Shown piece by piece: positions 61,647 to 64,000 of a DNA stretch of 64,000 nt. Each line of letters opens with the position of its first letter. Position 1 is the first letter of the stretch. A model generated the notes under the pieces. It was not told the origin of the DNA. It did no database searches and was given only the letters and a program-made list of their open reading frames with translations. This DNA is from an uncultured Helicobacteraceae bacterium (GTDB lineage Bacteria > Campylobacterota > Campylobacteria > Campylobacterales > Helicobacteraceae). Position numbers and translations under genes: made by a program. The DNA lies in assembly GCA_947588965.1 (NCBI GenBank), contig CANQAN010000008.1, positions 1-64,000 of the forward strand, written 5' to 3'.

Positions 61647-63290
61647 TTAAATCTTAAAGTTTCCAATATGTGTTTTTAAGACACTGGAAATATCCTTGAG
61701 TATTTTTGCGGCTTCAGTGTTGCTCTCCATAGACTGCGCGGTATTTTTGGAATCTTGCGTAATTTCATTAATCTCTTCTGCGAGTTTTTGCATGTTTTCT
61801 GTCTGGTTGTTTGTCGCCTCTACAACTTCCTTTACCTTTGTGAGGGAATCGCTTGCCTGTGCTTCAATCTGGTTGAGGAGCTCACTTGCTTCATTGGCGA
61901 GTTGCATGCCCTTTTCTACTTGTGGGACGGCATTTTGGATAGCTTCTACTGCTGTTTGTGTTTCGTTTTGAATCACGTCAATCATTCTGGCAATTTCCGC
62001 CGTTGCAACACCTGTGCGCTCGGCAAGTTTGCGAATCTCATCAGAGACAACGGCAAATCCACGTCCTGCCTCTCCTGCACGGGCTGCTTCAATGGCGGCA
62101 TTAAGAGCTAAGAGATTTGTTTGATCGGTGATTTCTTTAATCAATTCCGCACTGCCACCAATTTCTTGAGAATGTCTCTCTAGCATACGAATGTGTTCAG
62201 AAGATGATGTGACTGTTTGTGTGATTTTTTCAATCTCTTCAATGGTGACGCGCATAGCCTCTATACCCTTATTAGAGAGTACTGCTGTGTTTTTTGAGTT
62301 TTCTTCGGTTTGCTTAGCGATATCAGAGACTTGATTGACTCCCTCAACGACTTCTTTAATGCGCACCGCAGAATATTCGGAGCTTTGGACTTGACGTTGA
62401 GAGGACTTTTTGGATTCCTCTGATCTTTGAGTGACTTCATTGGCACGTTCATTGAGACTTTCAGAAGACTTCATAATCTCCAAAACAATGGAACGTAATT
62501 TTTCTTGCATTTGTGCAACGGATGCCAACATACTTCCTTGAAATTTCGTTTGAACATGCGTGTTGAGATTTCCGCTTGCTATGCTTAAAACAGCCTTGAT
62601 TGCGTCTTTTGGCTCTCCGCCTAGATTGGAAACAATGAGGCGCGTGATGTAGATCACATCAAAAATGGCTAAAATCAACGCAACGACAGAAAGCCATAAG
62701 GTGATATCAAGGTAAGAGGTCAGTTCTTTTCTTGCTGTAACTGTGAGATTGTGATTTTTTTCTTCTTGATAATCAATAAATTCATTAATCACATTGAGCC
62801 ATTCTACAAACGCACCACGTGCCTGTTGAATGAGAATTTTATGTGCATTTTGTATATCGCCTTGCGCCTTTTTGTTGATAACTTCCGCAATCATTGGCAT
62901 AGTTTTGGATTCTATGGATTTGATACGTCCGAGAATTTCGTTGTCTTTTGTGTCAAAAAGAGCAGGGTTTTTAAAGATTTCATCCATTTTAATAGCGGAA
63001 TCTGCATAGAATTCTTCAAGTGTTTTTATGAGCCGCAAGGTTTTTTCAATCTCTCCTACATCCTCTAGTATGACAACATCACGTAGGGCAATCGCGCGAT
63101 CATGTACACTTCCGCGAAAGTTAATGGCATAACGTTGTTTGACGGCATTGACATCGGTCACAGTGGAGATTGTTTTATCAACAAAGCTTATCTTGCTGTA
63201 TCCCACAAATGCAATGACCAAAATAAGGACAAAAAGAAGCCCAAAACCAATTAAAAGTTGAGATTTCAACGACAAATTTTTTCCAAACAT
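61647..63290 (-). CDS. Methyl-accepting chemotaxis protein
   Basis: Two TM segments; signalling hairpin [43 protein letters not shown]. Confidence 0.96.
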   Translation of the reverse strand: MFGKNLSLKSQLLIGFGLLFVLILVIAFVGYSKISFVDKTISTVTDVNAVKQRYAINFRGSVHDRAIALRDVVILEDVGEIEKTLRLIKTLEEFYADSAIKMDEIFKNPALFDTKDNEILGRIKSIESKTMPMIAEVINKKAQGDIQNAHKILIQQARGAFVEWLNVINEFIDYQEEKNHNLTVTARKELTSYLDITLWLSVVALILAIFDVIYITRLIVSNLGGEPKDAIKAVLSIASGNLNTHVQTKFQGSMLASVAQMQEKLRSIVLEIMKSSESLNERANEVTQRSEESKKSSQRQVQSSEYSAVRIKEVVEGVNQVSDIAKQTEENSKNTAVLSNKGIEAMRVTIEEIEKITQTVTSSSEHIRMLERHSQEIGGSAELIKEITDQTNLLALNAAIEAARAGEAGRGFAVVSDEIRKLAERTGVATAEIARMIDVIQNETQTAVEAIQNAVPQVEKGMQLANEASELLNQIEAQASDSLTKVKEVVEATNNQTENMQKLAEEINEITQDSKNTAQSMESNTEAAKILKDISSVLKTHIGNFKI

Positions 63291-63592
63291 AGCATACCTT
63301 TCATAGAATTTCCTAAAATGAACCCAACAAATGCTTTATTTAATGGAACTATTTTTTTGCATTAAATAACCGCGCGAATTCTACTATGATGAAAATTAAA
63401 AAACAATAAGAAAAGCTTTTGTGCGGTTTGTCTTGGTTTTTGTCTTTTAATGCTTACAAAGTCTGTGCGCTAGGAATGCAAAGAGGAATCCTGTGGAGAT
63501 TCTTTTGAGGATTTAAGAGTTTTTTTGAATATTTTAGAATAGAATTTGTGCGATGAATGTTTAAATAATCTCTATCATAAAAAGGAATCAAA

Positions 63593-64000
63593 ATGAGCGC
63601 AATAGATCTACTCAAACAACTCATTGCCTATCCGACAATCACTCCTAAAGAATGTGGAATCTATGAGCTTGTTTGTGAGATTTTGCCTGATTTTAAAGTC
63701 TTAAGATTAGACAAAGATGTAGTGCGGAATCTTTTTTTATATAAGGATTTTTCTCTTCAAAATGCGCAGTCCTTGAGGGATAAAAAAATGCATTTGTGTT
63801 TTGGTGGGCATATTGATGTCGTTCCTGCAGGAGAGGGTTGGGATAGCGATCCTTTCAGTCCGACAGAAAAGGATGGTTTCCTCTATGGGAGAGGCGCACA
63901 AGATATGAAGTCGGGAGTTGCGGCATTTTTAAGCGCGATTGCCCATTTTAATCACAGTGCAAAAAACTTCAATGGAATCCTCTCTGTCTTATTGACAAGC
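63593..64000 (+). CDS. dapE: Succinyl-diaminopimelate desuccinylase, 5' portion (truncated by window edge)
   Basis: LCFGGHIDVVPAGEGWDSDPFSPTEKDGFLYGRGAQDMKSG; open to the window end. Confidence 0.92.
   Translation, partial: MSAIDLLKQLIAYPTITPKECGIYELVCEILPDFKVLRLDKDVVRNLFLYKDFSLQNAQSLRDKKMHLCFGGHIDVVPAGEGWDSDPFSPTEKDGFLYGRGAQDMKSGVAAFLSAIAHFNHSAKNFNGILSVLLTS

Noticed and set aside
1-64000. CRISPR arrays, IS elements, prophage, tRNA/rRNA genes
   Set aside because: No regularly spaced repeats, transposase/integrase motifs or tRNA cloverleaf/T-loop signatures found on either strand by eye.

Overview
The window is a gene-dense, AT-rich stretch of an epsilonproteobacterial chromosome, almost certainly Helicobacter. 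The supporting evidence is a NADH-dehydrogenase-like operon with HP1264/HP1265-type subunits replacing NuoE/NuoF, fused ispDF, the atypical HP1021/Cj1608-type response regulator, porGDAB, dnaE next to an RsuA-type pseudouridine synthase, and fliW next to valS. Most genes are core: uvrD, fliW, valS, dnaE, moaC, a PglB/STT3 oligosaccharyltransferase, porBADC, an ArsB-like transporter, ubiE, argH, hemJ, a polar amino-acid ABC transporter, nadB, uvrC, cutA, pepF, nuoA-N, typA, a nitroreductase, nrdA, PIN-PhoH, prfB, mnmH, pgpA, a divergent ATP-sulfurylase homologue, ispDF, an MCP and a partial dapE. No CRISPR array, transposon, prophage or tRNA was recognised. Signals outside the supplied ORF track or standard annotation include: (i) an SRP (4.5S/ffs) RNA at about 57.62-57.73 kb on the minus strand; (ii) a cysteine-depleted SdhB-like plus HdrB/SdhE-like pair at 31.1-32.7 kb that looks like a retained but redox-dead fumarate-reductase-type module, followed by an SspB-like candidate ClpXP adaptor; (iii) a 49-aa lipoprotein-like ORF coupled to nadB; (iv) a sigma54 promoter upstream of an uncharacterised 159-aa gene; (v) a nested palindromic divergent promoter/operator at about 1.6 kb; and (vi) strong apparent over-representation of GANTC sites. 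All family calls were made by reading motifs; no searches were run.
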